From the NCBI GenBank assembly GCA_007258455.2, contig VDFB02358134.1, positions 215,373,565 through 215,437,564 on the forward strand: 64,000 bases of DNA, given 5' to 3'. Source of the DNA: Sequoia sempervirens. Lineage: Eukaryota; Streptophyta; Pinopsida; Cupressales; Cupressaceae. A program made the position numbers and the translations under genes. Below the pieces are notes generated by a model. That model saw nothing but the letters and a program-made list of their open reading frames with translations. It had not been told where the DNA came from and searched no databases. Shown piece after piece: positions 21,118 to 33,162 of this stretch. How positions within the stretch are numbered: the first letter of the stretch is position 1; every line of letters starts with the position of its first letter.

Positions 21118-23456
21118 ACTATTTTTTTTACTTCCGTACGGTTTTTGGTTTTCTATCTTTTTTTTGTAGGTACAGGTATGGAACAATGCATTCACTCTTT
21201 GTCAAGCCGCATTCGCTGCGTCACAACACATTCGACAGTTGAAATGCCACAATCACAGTTGGGAAAGCCACATTTGACAGACCAAGCCGCATTTGAAGAT
21301 TCAATCAATGCATCTACCTGTTAAACTAGAATGCGGGCCAGTGACACATTTGCTGGATAGAGCGACACATTTTCTCTACTATGACGCATTTGCTTGGTAA
21401 ATTTTCTTTTCAAATTTTGCATTCAGGATTTTCTATTTTCTATTCTTTTTTATTTTACATTCTAGTTTTCTTCTGCATTCGGCCTAGCATAGGGGTTTTT
21501 CGTGTTACTAATCTTTGTTTGCAGCATATGGTGGTTACATTTTGTTGGTCCAAGACTAGTTGATAAAACTCCTAACTTTTGCTTTTGTAGGTTCAATTGT
21601 CCAATATTCATTCTAGAAACATTGTGCTTGTTCTTTTTAGAATAGAAAACATTTCTTTTGGTGCATTTAAAATGAACATGCTTTTAATACTGTTTGACTG
21701 TGTTTGAAAGTGATAGGCGAATATGCTCTCATCCTATGCAAACTAGGTGATCAGAAAGCCAGACCCACTTTTTCCCTGTGTAACCTTGATGCAATAACCA
21801 AAGTATCCTCTACCCTTGCGCAGTCATGCAATCTTGGGTGTAAGAGAAACAATTATTTCCTCTAGAAATTGGGCCTGCCAGGAGATTTCATCACCTCTAG
21901 GTGACTCAAACCAGCAATGGAGCTAAAGCCTAGCTATCCTCGACTGGTATATAAATGTGAATCTTAAGGGAAAACCTAAGATTACGAGTGCAGATGTGTC
22001 ATACAGACCAAGTAGTACTCCCCAAAACCTTGTTGAGCTTAACCTCTTCAGGATAGAGTTCCTCCTAATCAGAGATTAATCTTGCACCCCATGTATGGCC
22101 ACTTGAACAGGGATCCCAAATTAAACACCATTGTTTAGTAGCGAAAAACCTTCTATTTGCTAGCGTAGCACTGGTTGGTTTGAAGGCATCCACATATTCG
22201 TAGTTTGTAGTAGAGGTGATCAATCTTCCATGGGAGTTTCATGGGGGTTGGAAGCTTGGTTGGATTAAGAAGAGAGTGCACTGTAAGGGGGAGCTCGTGC
22301 AGCCAATCTTCTAAATTCACACGTTACTGATATGTTGTTGGTAAAACCCACGGGGAATCTAGAGAATATTGTCTTGGCTTAACCATAGGATTGTACTTGT
22401 TCTCTCTTGTGTTTGGTTACATTGAAAATATCATGCTTTCCAAGTGTTTTCTGGATACTAAAATGAAACAAACAACATTCAAACATCGAGAAACAAATAG
22501 TCAAACTTCAAACAATTCAGGTTTTTGACCAAAACATCAAAAAATTATACTTTTTGCATTCTGCATCAAATTTGCTATCTCAAACACTGCATCTGACCTA
22601 TCACACCACATTTGCTATCTCAAACACCGCATCTGACCTATCGCACCACATTTTCTATCTCAAACGTCGCATATGACCTGTTGCACCGCATTTGCTATCT
22701 CAAATGCCACATCTGACCTACTGCACCACATTTGCTATCTCAAACATCTCATCTGACTTGTTGCACTGCATTTGCTATCTCAAATGCTGTATCTGACTTG
22801 TTGCACCACATTTGCTATCCCAAATGATGCATTTGACAATTTGCAACACAATTGCCTATGACTTCATAAAACATTCACTATCAAAAACCTAAGGCTAAAA
22901 AAATTGCAAACATATTTTGGACATCTTTTTTGACAGTCTTTGTCAACAACTAGAACAAGAATTGCTCAAATTCCTCCATCCTTGCATTTTAGTTTGTAGT
23001 TTTAGTTATCTAGAGGTCAATCATTGCAATTCCTTAATTGCATCCTTGGGCTTTACCATCATTTTAGGTCCTCATTTTTCAGATTTTCGGATAGGAATCC
23101 TTGCCATTCTTTGTCAAATCTTTGCCTTCAAAATTAAGTTGTCATTGGACTTAAACAAAATCACCTCTTTTAGTCTTGGTCCTTTTGTTAGCCACTTCCA
23201 ACTTAAAATTCTAGTGTGGAAACCTCACTTTTTCATCTTGGAATCTTGTCCTTTAGTCCTCCAAACAAGTCCCTTGACAATCCAAAATTGAGACATTGAC
23301 CAAACTTTGAATGGTTTAGTATACCTTTCCATAATTCTACCAAAATTGATTGCACTTTAGAGTTCCCTTAGACCTAGCATTTTGCACTTTAGTCGTCTAT
23401 CATTCATTTTGGTCCTCATTATCACTTTGCATTTAACATCCTTTTTAAACAACATC
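21118..23456 (+). other. Element B leader
   Basis: About 2.3 kb without a credible ORF. Motifs resembling CGCATTTG recur at 21190-21410. A moderately GC-richer segment (21720-22330) holds no recognised feature. A 40-bp tandem array follows at 22574-22853. Long leaders are usual in Tat elements. Confidence 0.6.
22574..22853 (+). repeat. 40-bp tandem repeat, seven copies, in B leader
   Basis: GCTATCTCAAA recurs at exactly 40-bp steps (22574, 22614, 22654, 22694, 22734, 22774, 22814), each unit ending in a form of CACCGCATTT. Units differ by a few transitions, most of them CG to TG or CA. The CGCATTTG-type word is again part of the unit. Confidence 0.9.
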
Positions 23457-25583
23457 ATGACATCCACCACCTTGTCTTCACTGCAACAAACTATTGATAG
23501 GCTTGCTAGTAAAGTTGAATACCAGTTACATTGTAGAGGTCAATACCAACAAGCCTTAGAATTTAAGAGACAATTCCTCCAAACCAAAAATCAATGTCCT
23601 TCATACCAACAATCCATTATTCCAATTCCTTTGTCCATCAACCCTCACTATCAAGAAGCACTTAACGAAAATCCTACCATTAATCTCCAACACATGTCCA
23701 GTTATTACTCTTATCCTAACCTTGACCAGGGAAACCAACTATCCATTAGTCCATTCCATGTCTCCATGTCATATCCTATGTTGTCACCAACTAATCCAAT
23801 CCAAATCTCCATGTCCTATCCTAGTCCTTCACATAATAGTCCAGTCCAAGTCCCCATGTCCTATCCTAGTCCTTCATTGATTAATTCTTTTCAAGTCACC
23901 CCCTCACAAGCCACATCTAGTCATGAAAATTCTATCATTACTCAAAGGAACATCCCATTGTCTAAAATTGAGGATACATGTCAAAACAAAAGCCCAAAGC
24001 ATGACCTTATAATGTCACCCTCATGTCAAGAACAAGGTAGTCCATCCCATAACCATCACTTTCATTCCATTCAAGAAGTCCTTGAAGACAATCATGACAT
24101 CCAAAATACACCTACCCTTGACAAAGATTTCAACCCCAATTATATCATCCACTACAACCCCATCTTTGACCAAGACCCTACCATTGACCAAGAAGTCCAA
24201 AACAATTCACTCCTTGACTTTTACGCCATTCATGATCAAACACTTGCCAACCCTATACAGGCCTCGACTATTGACACTTTCCAAAATGAGACACTTGCAT
24301 CCATGATACACATAGAAGATATTGCTCAAGAACAAGAGTCTTCCATTATGGACATATTTGCAAATGATTGAGATATAATTGAATTTACTGGACTCTATGA
24401 CATTGACCATAATGATGGCTTCAACATCGGCTTGGAAGCACCAATAGAATCATCTGAATCTGACATCTCACAAGATCAAACCAAAGATATCAATCAGAAA
24501 TATGTTCAACATGACAATGAAGCTAAGACTCTTTATCAAATAGGGTCATCTATCTTTTTTAGAGCAGGCTTCCTTGTAGATGAAAATATTCCAAGTAACG
24601 GTGTCCACATATATCATTATGGGTTAGCATCTTGCTTTCAAAACAATACATACCCCATCACAAAAAAAATATTTCAAAGCATGCACTATCAAGGAAAAGG
24701 ACTAGGCATACATAAGCAAGGCATTAAAGAAACAATACAACTCAAGGAAAATTACAGACATCAAGGTCTTGGCTATTCTTCAATCAGTAAATCAAACGAT
24801 GTTAGTGGAACCTCCTCGATATTGGGGGAAACCTTGTCAGATACAAACATCAAAATAGAGTCCATGAGAAATCCTTATCATAAGATTGTTGCCAACACCC
24901 TATCCAGCCACACCATAAATTGTCATTCCATCATAAATAAACCTTGCCTTTGGAACAAACAAAAACAAAATTCATACAAATCAAAAGATCAAAATCAAAT
25001 TTCAAAGGTCATTGAATCAAACAAAAAGACAAGTGTACAAATGAAATTAAAATGGATCCCAAAGACAAGTGGATCAAACAAAGAAAATATGTCAAACGAA
25101 AAAGTTAATCACAATGTGGAGCCACAAGACAAGAGGACTCCCACATATAACACATGTCCACCTCCTTCAAAATGGTCATCAAGCAAGGCATCTGAAGGTT
25201 TTGGTTCCAAATGTCATCCCTCCAAAATTCATCATCCACCATACCAAGTTTGGAAAATAAAAAATGATTCATCCAAACGTCCAAACAACCTTTCCACGTC
25301 TACCATCATCTGTCATAATCCTACATCTAGTCTAAAGTCCAAAGATACCATGTCACAAATCCATCGCATCATGGCAACAACTCTTTATCACAAGGACCCT
25401 CATGGCACTCTATCGCAATATGTGTATCCTAATAAGGCCAACTCTAGTGTTGACAAGGATCACAATGACATCAATCAGTTGAATGCAAGTGCTATGATCC
25501 TAACACGACAATTGCTTCAGAAAGGTCATTATTGGCATATCATGACCCCAGTCTCTAAATCAGCATTGTCAATGGATTCATAA
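23457..25583 (+). pseudogene. Element B orphan ORF with G-patch-like motif
   Basis: A single frame of about 708 codons starts at ATG 23457 and has one internal TGA (24369-24371). Order: a short N-terminal coiled part (LSSLQQTIDRLASKVEYQL), a long Pro/Ser/Gln-rich stretch with repeats of MSYPxxS, an acidic stretch, then GLASCFQNNTYP followed by MHYQGKGLGIHKQGI and RHQGLGY, which resemble a G-patch. The C-terminus has TTLYHKDPHGTLSQ and ILTRQLLQKGHYWHI. No protease, RT, RNase H or integrase motif is visible. E encodes a homologue, so the protein belongs to the element. G-patch modules occur in gag-pol linkers of some retroelements and bind RNA or helicases; the role here is unknown. Confidence 0.75.
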
Positions 25584-25656
25584 CAATCAATGGTCATCTA
25601 AAGCATCAAGGATATCTGAAAATATCAAAAAAATTGAAAAATGATAAAAAATTGTC

Positions 25657-25729
25657 ACCTTGATGAAAACCTGGCAAACAGGCACCTTGGATAAGTACCG
25701 TGATGAAAACCTAGAAAGTAGGCATCATG
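25657..25729 (+). other. Element B: GAAAACC stem-loop pair after the ORF
   Basis: Two GATGAAAACCT units. The second (25699-25729) folds like the A copies, with outer arms CGTGATG and CATCATG (one wobble) and inner CCTA/TAGG. The first (about 25658-25688) has the inner CCTG/CAGG stem but a poorer outer stem. The middle hairpin found in A and E is absent. Confidence 0.6.
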
Positions 25730-28240
25730 TGTAAAATAAATTGTCTATGTGCACTTTTGCACTTGGGGGAAATTTGTCTCATTTCGCATTCCTTCCTCTT
25801 GACATTGACATCCAACCATTTGATCCATATCATTCCCACCTATCTTGGTCTTGACATAAAATAGGCACACATATATTATGCTTTAGGAAAACTCTTGACA
25901 TGTCTATCCTTTGGTCATATATTGTTCACAAAATGTCATGTCACTACTTTCATAACCTCATTATCCTTATGCGACATAGTCCTTGAAAATCATATGACAA
26001 TTCCTTTAGTCTCATGTCTCATGTCCTTTACCAAGGCCACCTCTCATCCTTTCATGTCTGTCATGTATCTTGGCTTTCCCTTGTCAAAAAGTCTAAGGAT
26101 ACTTCATCATCCCATCTAGTCCTAACCAAGTCATTCCAAATGCAAGGAGTTTTGTCCATACATGAACATCATCCAAAAAATTCTTTGACTTTGTTGTTGG
26201 CCTGGCATAGACTTCGATACTTTCATCACATTATCGTCATCCTCATGTTGTTTCTGGATGCATCCTTCCCATGTCAAACAACATTTTCATCACCTGTCAA
26301 TTGGTATTCAGCTTGACTAGGGGCACAATCATGTTTGTCTTTGGATTCTCATGCATAGGCATCATTCACATGCGTTTGTCATGATTCTCATAAACGGTCA
26401 AAAGTCCAAAAAAAGTCATAAAACAGAAAAATCCAAAACCATCATAAAAAGCCTTGAAAAAAGATCTAAAAATCATGAAATGTCAAAAATCCAAAAAAAC
26501 CAAAATATGTCCAAAACACAAAAAAATCCAAATAAATGTCAAAAATCCCAAAAAAGGAGTCATTTCAAGTCCAGTCGGTCATGTCAGTTAGTCTTGGTCA
26601 TTCGTCTGAACTATGAGGTCTCTAAGTGTATGCCGTAGGCAAGGCCATCTATCGATGAGCCCCCGAGACCACACTAGGTCAGTCCATTAGGGTTCATGAC
26701 ATTACATTGGCACACACATCAAAAAGTCTTCAAGTCAAACAAGTCATCTCAAAATAAGCCAATTACTACAACCAAATTTTGGCAACCATTTACTCAATGT
26801 GACAATTACATCAGCATGTCAATATCGATATATAGTCGACACAAGTCAATTCAATCAACTTCAGCCAAATTTGGTCAAAACAAGTTACATTATCATAACC
26901 AGTCAAACTGTCAACTCTTGGTTATCTTTTAGATGTATCCTTCTGAAGAATAGCCTCTATCATTTATTCCTTAAGATGTGTCCTTCCTAGTCATCATCAC
27001 TATCATCTGACATTTTTTAGGGATCGTCTTGACATTTAAGGATCACTCCTCTCGACATCGGTATCTTTCAGATGTGTCCCGTTGAAGAAAAAAATTGTCA
27101 TCGTCATTGTCATCCGACATTTTTGAGGGATCCTCTTGACATTTAAGGATCACTCCTCTTGACATTGGTATCTTTTAGATGTGTCCTTTCAAAGAAAAAA
27201 CTCTATCATCTATGCCTTAGGATGTGTCCTTCCTAGGCATCATCACTGTCACTGACATTTTGAGGGATCCCTTTTGACATTTAGGGATCAATCCTCTCAA
27301 CGTCAACATTATTAGGATGTGTCCTTCCTGAATTTGGCAATCTTCGGCATTCGTCATCTTGGCATCGTCAGAACCTTGACACCGTGATATCTCAACATCA
27401 TCAAACCTGACATCTTGACATTAAAAAACTTGGCAAACACTTAGCACTTTTCTTTTGGTTTTCATCATGTTACTAGTTTTTCAGCGAGATCCCGACAACC
27501 AGATTTAGAGAAGCAGTGACGTATCATGATGTTTGTCTTCTCTTTTGACACTCATGTTACTAGTTTCTCAATGATGTCCTGACTACAGGATTTAGAAAAA
27601 CAACGATGTATCATGACCATGGCTTTATTTTTCCCTTTTGGAAAATCATGTTGCTAGTTTCTCGAGGATGTCCTGGAAACAAGATTTAGAGAAGCAATGA
27701 CGTTTCATGACTTATCCTTCTTGTCTTTTTCTGCTTATGGTTGGTTATGACAAAAAGACTAGGGTAATTACGCCCTTAGTATGAGTCATGATCATCCTTG
27801 TTTGTGACTACTTGTCTCATGTGATGGTACAACCTTGCACACCTTGATCTATGTCATATCATGGTGTTTGTTGGCCATTACAATAATCTGCCCAATGATG
27901 ATTAAGAGCAATAAATATTAAAGTCCTATGGTAATATTTTGAAGGATTTGGTCTAGGAACTAACATGCATCTCCTTCTGTCTTGTCATCTTCTCTCACCC
28001 ATCTCATATAAGCATTGCATCCATATCATCATCCATATCTTTTGCACTAGCATTTCTTTGTCTCTTCATATTCTAGTCTTCTCGTCAATTTCCAGAGCAC
28101 ACCCATGATCTTGGAACCCATCCATCCTCTCGAGTGGACATACTGCTACCTCCCTCGTCATTCTTCCTCATCCTATTTTGCACTGGGCATATTTTTGACT
28201 TATTTTCTTTATCACAATGCGACACGCGAATATTATGACA
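25730..28240 (+). other. Element B: 3' non-coding region with shared modules
   Basis: No credible ORF. In order: an A-rich AAAAATCC tract (26390-26560), one GGCAAGGCCATC...GAGCCCCC module (about 26600-26700), four copies of a segment with GATGTGTCC and GGGATC (26930-27340), three copies of a module with ATGTTACTAGTTT and GATTTAGA (27465-27700), and the CACACCTTGATCTATGTCAT segment (about 27837). The order matches A. Confidence 0.65.
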
Positions 28241-28253
28241 AAGAGGGGAAAAA
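28241..28253 (+). promoter_or_regulatory. Element B polypurine tract
   Basis: AAGAGGGGAAAAA directly before the 3' LTR. Confidence 0.88.
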
Positions 28254-29511
28254 TGTAGACACATAAAAATGACCTAGGCTTGCAAGCTCTATTTTACCAC
28301 TTTCATCCTAGCATAATTATGACATTTAATTATATCCTGGTCCACTTCCTACTATTAATTAAATAATTTATAATTATTTAATTAATTTATGTCTCTTATA
28401 TTCTTCATGATTATTAAATAGATAAATTATGTTTATTTATTCAATACGTCTTTAATGGTCTAAATCTTCCCACAATTAAATAAATTTATTAATTTATTTA
28501 ATTACATTTTTTCATTTATGTCTTCTCGATTATTAAATAAATGAATTTTGTTTATTTATTTAGTATGTCACTAATTTTCATAATTAAATGAATTTATTAA
28601 TTTATTTAATTATTAATCACATTCTCTAAATTAAATAATTATCTTTAATTATTTAATTGTCTCATTTAACATGTCCCTCATTTTAAATAAAATTAATTAT
28701 TTAAAATGATTTCATTTTATTAACTGTCACTTCATTTTGGTAAATAATCTGAAAATCGATTATTTATTGTCACACAAAATCCATATTTTGAATTTATTTA
28801 ATTCAAAATGGTAATCTTCTTCAAAAAATCAAGTAATTGAGAAAATTCTTGATTTTTCAAACCTACTTTTCAATTCAACCTTTATCTTATCAAGATTTTT
28901 TGAATCTTACAAATCAAGCAGTCTTTATCTTCTTGATTTTTGAAAATCTCTATCTTTTTGACTAATTGTCACATTTATTCTTGATCGTTGATTCAATTTT
29001 CTCAAATGGAATATCGATCACTCATTTAATGATTTTTCCCTAACCCTAATTATGGATTGTCACATGAAATCTCATCCACTGATTTTAGGCTTTGTCAGCT
29101 TTCAATCTCGTCCGTCTGCCCAAAATTGCATTTTCTATAAAATGCCAATTTTGCTCACATTTTGGGACCACTTCATGATTATAGACATTTATGCTTAGAT
29201 TTAATTTTCATTTAGCTTGTTTACTTTGATTATTTACTCATAGGCATAGTCATTTTTCATAGGTATTTTGTCATCAAATCCTTCAAAACTTGTAAACGGC
29301 TTGGTCACAATCGTTTTCCCACACACACAAATCCAAGGGCAACAATCATACGTTGCAAGCTAGAAGGTGTTATGGAAATGAATCATGGAAGCAATGAGTA
29401 ACAAGTATAACTATTTTAATTTGCTTAAGCTTTCAATGTATTTCATAGTTTCTTTGGGTTTTGTTTATTAATCTAATTTGCTAACCTACCTGAAAATAAC
29501 CCATTGATACA
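28254..29511 (+). repeat. Element B 3' LTR (1258 bp)
   Basis: Same ends as the 5' LTR. Perfect hairpins are present at 28354-28386 (15-bp arms), 28474-28503 (12), 28629-28658 (13), 28680-28707 (11), 28741-28766 (9) and 28785-28809 (10). Confidence 0.93.
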
Positions 29512-29516
29512 ACATG
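29512..29516. other. Target site duplication of B, right copy (ACATG)
   Basis: Identical to 19832-19836. Confidence 0.9.
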
Positions 29517-30212
29517 AACTAAGCAAAACTCCTTTGAACATATCTTACACTCTTTTTCATTTTTAGTTATATGGCCACCTTGCATAACACACTTTGTTTG
29601 CTTATGGAGTCATCTTGTTTGTTGATGAGTTTCAAGCATACAAAGCTTTTTTCCTCATGATGCTCGAAGTTCATTGTTGTGTGGTGTCTTATCAAAGTTA
29701 TCAGGAGATATAGCTTTGGTATGGTTGTATGTATGGGATCCGAACTTAGGCATGAATTTCCTCTAGCCACTTGCTTGTGAGCTCATAACAAACACATGTG
29801 TATGTGTCTCACCCATTTTGGATACTCACCTGGTGGATAGCCTAAAGTTATGTTGCCTCGGAGTGAGCGTGCATTTTGGACAAACAACTTAGATTTGATC
29901 CACAACATGTGGGACAAACATTCAAAGCTTGATCCATCCCTCTTGTTTTGTTTTGTTTTTGTTTTCTTCTTTATGTCTTTGGAAGTGTATGCTTGTGCCT
30001 TGTTGTTGCTCCTTATATCATTTACATGTGTGTTATTTTGTGCCTATGTGGGTTTTCCATAGGATCTAGATTCTAGGGGCTTGGCCACCATCTTGATCGT
30101 TGTCATCCTATCTCACTAGAATTGGTACATTTGGATCCCTCTTGATGCAAGTTTTTTCTACTTTAGTGTGAGATTGAAGAAAGTTCATCCACTCACTAAT
30201 GTGGGGGCTAAA
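29517..30212 (+). other. Element C: 3' non-coding region, right part, with polypurine tract
   Basis: Continuation of C after the B insertion. No credible ORF. It ends in GTGGGGGCTAAA (30201-30212), a polypurine tract directly before a TG-starting LTR. Confidence 0.65.
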
Positions 30213-30355
30213 TGTAGTGCAAAAAAAAGTAGCCTTTTACATTTTCACACTTGCTTGAGCCCTCCCTACTAAAATTTGGCTTCTTTATGCCTTAATTGGC
30301 CTTATTTTGCATCCACGAGCCTTAATTAATGCATATTTCCAAGGATAATCTCGAC

Positions 30356-31156
30356 ATGGGTATGTACAGGATCATCATGGAAAAAACATGCCCTTAAGTG
30401 GTGAAAAATTCAGAGAAATCAGAGTTAGAAAACTTGATGTAAAAATTTGAATAAGTTATCTATATTATTTCAAAAATATGTAAGAATAGAATCAGTAGGA
30501 AATTGAATGTATTTTCTAAACTACTAGTTTTTAAAAAAAATAAAAAATGTATTTGGTGAAAATTTGAAATTTCAATGCAGTAGTACTTAAATTTAAGAAG
30601 AAAAAAAAAAAGGTAGGTGTCTTTCTGACCACCCTAACCACAATAAAATGATAATATTTTTTATAATATTTTACATATAAGTAGAGAACTCATGTCCCAA
30701 TGTGATGCATATTTTTTTGTAATTCTTTCCAAGTAAATAATTAATAATGAATTTTTTTATCACAACTTTTTAAAAATATGAAAACTTGTATGTCTGACCA
30801 CCTTAACTTGGTCAAAACTTCATGAAATTCATTATTTTTTATCCTGTAGTATGTGAAGCATAGAATGTGACACATTTTTTGGATTCAAAAAATGTGATAC
30901 CATTTGAAAGCTATAGATTTTTTTCAATCGAACTATCAGTCAAGACTTTAGTCATAATTCAAATAGAAAATGAATAAAATTATTTATTAAATTCAAAGTA
31001 AAGCATAATTTATATTGGTGGAAAGATGAGAATCTCCTTTAAAAACCCTTTTCGTTTCACCAATTTTGGGTAAAAAAAAGTCGTTAGCCACATACCCTAC
31101 ACATACCCATCATATCACCACTTTTTGGTCCATCATGATCCTACACATACCCACAT
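30356..31156. mobile_element. T1: ~800-bp non-coding element with terminal inverted repeats, copy 1
   Basis: The left end ATGGGTATGTACAGGATCAT and the right end ATGATCCTACACATACCCAC are inverted repeats of about 26 bp with few mismatches. A second copy lies at 61885-62681 in the opposite orientation, similar along its full length including internal GACCACCCTAAC and GACCACCTTAACTTGGTC phrases. No ORF, so non-autonomous. Target duplication not clear. The superfamily cannot be assigned by eye. Confidence 0.75.
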
Positions 31157-31216
31157 ATATCAAGTGACAAATCAGGATTTAATGAATTTAGATTGTATGG
31201 CCCATATTAGTGACTA

Positions 31217-31364
31217 GGGACTCGTACACCACCTTGGGCGTATGAGTCCCACGTAAGTTTCAGGGCTTGAATCTGAATTTCACATTAAACTAAGGATTTC
31301 TTGAAAAATATGTCCCAAGCTTAGCCTAATGGGATGCATATTCCCCAACTGGCGTATGAGTCTT
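31217..31364 (+). repeat. Two copies of a 34-nt palindromic module (GGGACT...AGTCCC)
   Basis: 31217-31250 and 31331-31364, both exactly 34 nt with GGCGTATGAGTC in the right half. Two further copies of the same length lie at 54723-54756 and 54837-54870, on the other side of the F insertion. Confidence 0.75.
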
Positions 31365-31558
31365 TCTTAGCTTGGACCTAATTTAAATTCAAATTTTTGG
31401 TAGGATTAAATATTCTCCTAGATCTGATGTCGGCTTGTAGTGTTGTAATTTCGGGAATTTTGCATAAACAAGTATAAATACAAGGTTTTTTAAAATATTT
31501 TCTCCTAAAAATTCAAGTTATCTTATGAGAATTCAAGTGAGATCATTATAGAGTATTC

Positions 31559-31563
31559 AAGAG
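31559..31563. other. Probable target duplication of F, left copy (AAGAG)
   Basis: AAGAG here, AAGAT at 54148-54152; one mismatch is plausible for an old insertion. Confidence 0.55.
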
Positions 31564-31646
31564 TGTAGGAATTTCTAGAAAACTCCTCAAACACCCTAGG
31601 ATCACCTGCAAGAAAAAACTTTCACAAGAGAGAAATGGTAGAAATA
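31564..31646 (-). repeat. Element F 3' LTR, inner-coordinate part (left of D)
   Basis: Matches 40934-41030 of the other F LTR (ACTCCTCAAACA, AGAAATGGYAGAAATA). The rest of this LTR is at 39273-39602. Confidence 0.8.
31642..31646. other. Target site duplication of D, left copy (AAATA)
   Basis: AAATA repeats at 39268-39272 after the second D LTR. Confidence 0.9.
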
Positions 31647-33119
31647 TGGTGCAGGAGCACCTAAGGAACAACAGACAATTTCATTAGGTAAATAAGAAAC
31701 CTAGAGGAATAATATATATATATTTTTTTTCATAAGGTCATGTAGACCATTGTGTGGAGAGCTTAGAGGTGTTTTTGATGTTTGGAAAAGAGGTCAAAAA
31801 TTCAATAAGTTTAGAAGCTCATCTTGCTGAGTTGACAAAAGTTGCCAAAGGTCAAAAAACACAATGGATTTTATAAGTTTCATCTTTAGGTCTTCTATAG
31901 GTTCGAAAAAAGGAACCTAACTATTTTAGAAGCCTATTTAAGAGATGCTTCAACCATGGAGCAGGGTTAGAGGCACTGATATTGTAGTGACATTTTGTGA
32001 CATTGAAAGAAACAGCGTTTTGTGAGACATTTTCTGGTTTTTGCAACTAAATAGTGCTTTAATGGATTAAACCTGTTATTGTTTTGGTTGTGGAATGTAG
32101 TGTTGGTAGTTTACAAGTAGTGTATAACATTAAATAGCTTCTTTGTTCAATTTGTAAGAAATTTTTGTAAATAGTTTCATTTTACCCTATTGCTGGTCTG
32201 AACCAAACATGTTTTAGGAAATGGGGTGCTAGAGCACTTTCCCATTGTACAAACAATACGGCCCTTTGGGAACAGTGCCTAGACACCATGCTTGTACATA
32301 TGGTAGATTCTAGGGCTTGTGTGTGTTCAGGAGCGGCTAGCAATGTCTTACCCTAGGTGAGCCAGGCAGAGTCCGACTAGGGAAGACAAGGAGTGAAAGA
32401 CTCATATTTTGTAGGGGTGTTAAGATTTTGAAGAAATTCTTTTTGGTGAATTCAGTTGATGGTATTGGCAACTTCTGATGGTCAGGAGGAGGCTCCATCA
32501 GCCCATTTGGTGTGTGAAACCTTTGATAGTTTGAAACAGCCTGAGAAAGGCTAGTAAACCCTAGGTTTTAGCCATTTTTGTGTATTGGCAGTGTACGAGT
32601 AGTGCTAGTTCAAAACCCTAAAAATATTCAAGGTGTGGACCTAGGAAACACTAATCCCAAGCAAAGAATGTAGTTCTTTTGGTGGGTTTTGGAGTAACTT
32701 CCATTTTTCTTGGGTTAGGAGGCCTAATTGGGGCTCTAGGCTTGTAGCCTTTTCTAACCCTAGGAAAGGTATTGGTGGAAGCGATGAGGAATTGGAGTCT
32801 TGTGATTGTATAAGAACCCTAAATAGGTCACTTTGAAGCTTTTACAATGTTTTCACACCCTTGCAAGTACCTAATTGAGTGTTGAGGGTAATTGGCCTTA
32901 AGGGAAGAATAAGGGTCAAAGGTGAGGTAGTGGCAAAGCACCAAGATTGGCTTGGTAGTATGAAAGATTATTGATAGTGGGGTTGGCTAGGAGAACCAGG
33001 GGTGCCTAATAAGAATTAGGGCCTATAGGTTAAGAAGGTGGAGAGTGACACTAAAGGGTTTTCCAAGGTGAGACCCAGAGCATGGGATAGTGAGTGTCTA
33101 ACCCAACCCTACCCTATCA
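31647..33119 (+). repeat. Element D 5' LTR (1473 bp)
   Basis: Starts TGGTGCAGGAGC, ends CCCTATCA, matches 37795-39267 throughout. The most variable site is an AT/T-rich run near 31710. The start resembles that of H (TGATGCAGGAGC). Confidence 0.95.
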
Positions 33120-33122
33120 GAT

Positions 33123-33134
33123 TGGTATCAGAGC
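33123..33134 (+). promoter_or_regulatory. Element D primer binding site (tRNA-iMet)
   Basis: TGGTATCAGAGC, three bases after the LTR end. Confidence 0.93.
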
Positions 33135-33162
33135 AAGTTAAAGATTTGGTAAAGAATCTTGT

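Larger units (their letters stand above)
19837..29511 (+). mobile_element. Element B: complete non-autonomous Tat-like LTR element
   Basis: LTRs of 1261 and 1258 bp, a 5-bp target duplication and a polypurine tract bound 7.16 kb of internal sequence. It encodes one long ORF (23457-25583) with no visible protease, RT, RNase H or integrase. The 3' modules match A and E in order. The LTRs differ at roughly 6 percent of sites by eye over the first few hundred bases, so B is clearly older than COP. It sits in the 3' non-coding part of C. Confidence 0.92.
30213..31563 (+). repeat. Element C 3' LTR, left part
   Basis: Starts TGTAGTGCAAA after the polypurine tract. It contains the T1 inverted-repeat element (30356-31156), two 34-nt palindromic modules and a TATA-like AGTATAAATACAAGG at about 31471-31485, with several ATTCAAG words just before the F insertion. 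ATTCAAG words continue after 54148, which supports continuity. Confidence 0.7.

Noticed and set aside
22574..22853. A CRISPR-like look of a regular 40-bp repeat.
   Set aside because: There are no unique spacers; the units are contiguous tandem repeats in the leader of an LTR retrotransposon in a plant genome.
22917..23291. Open frame of 124 codons upstream of the B ORF.
   Set aside because: No recognisable motif and no counterpart noticed in E; part of the untranslated leader.
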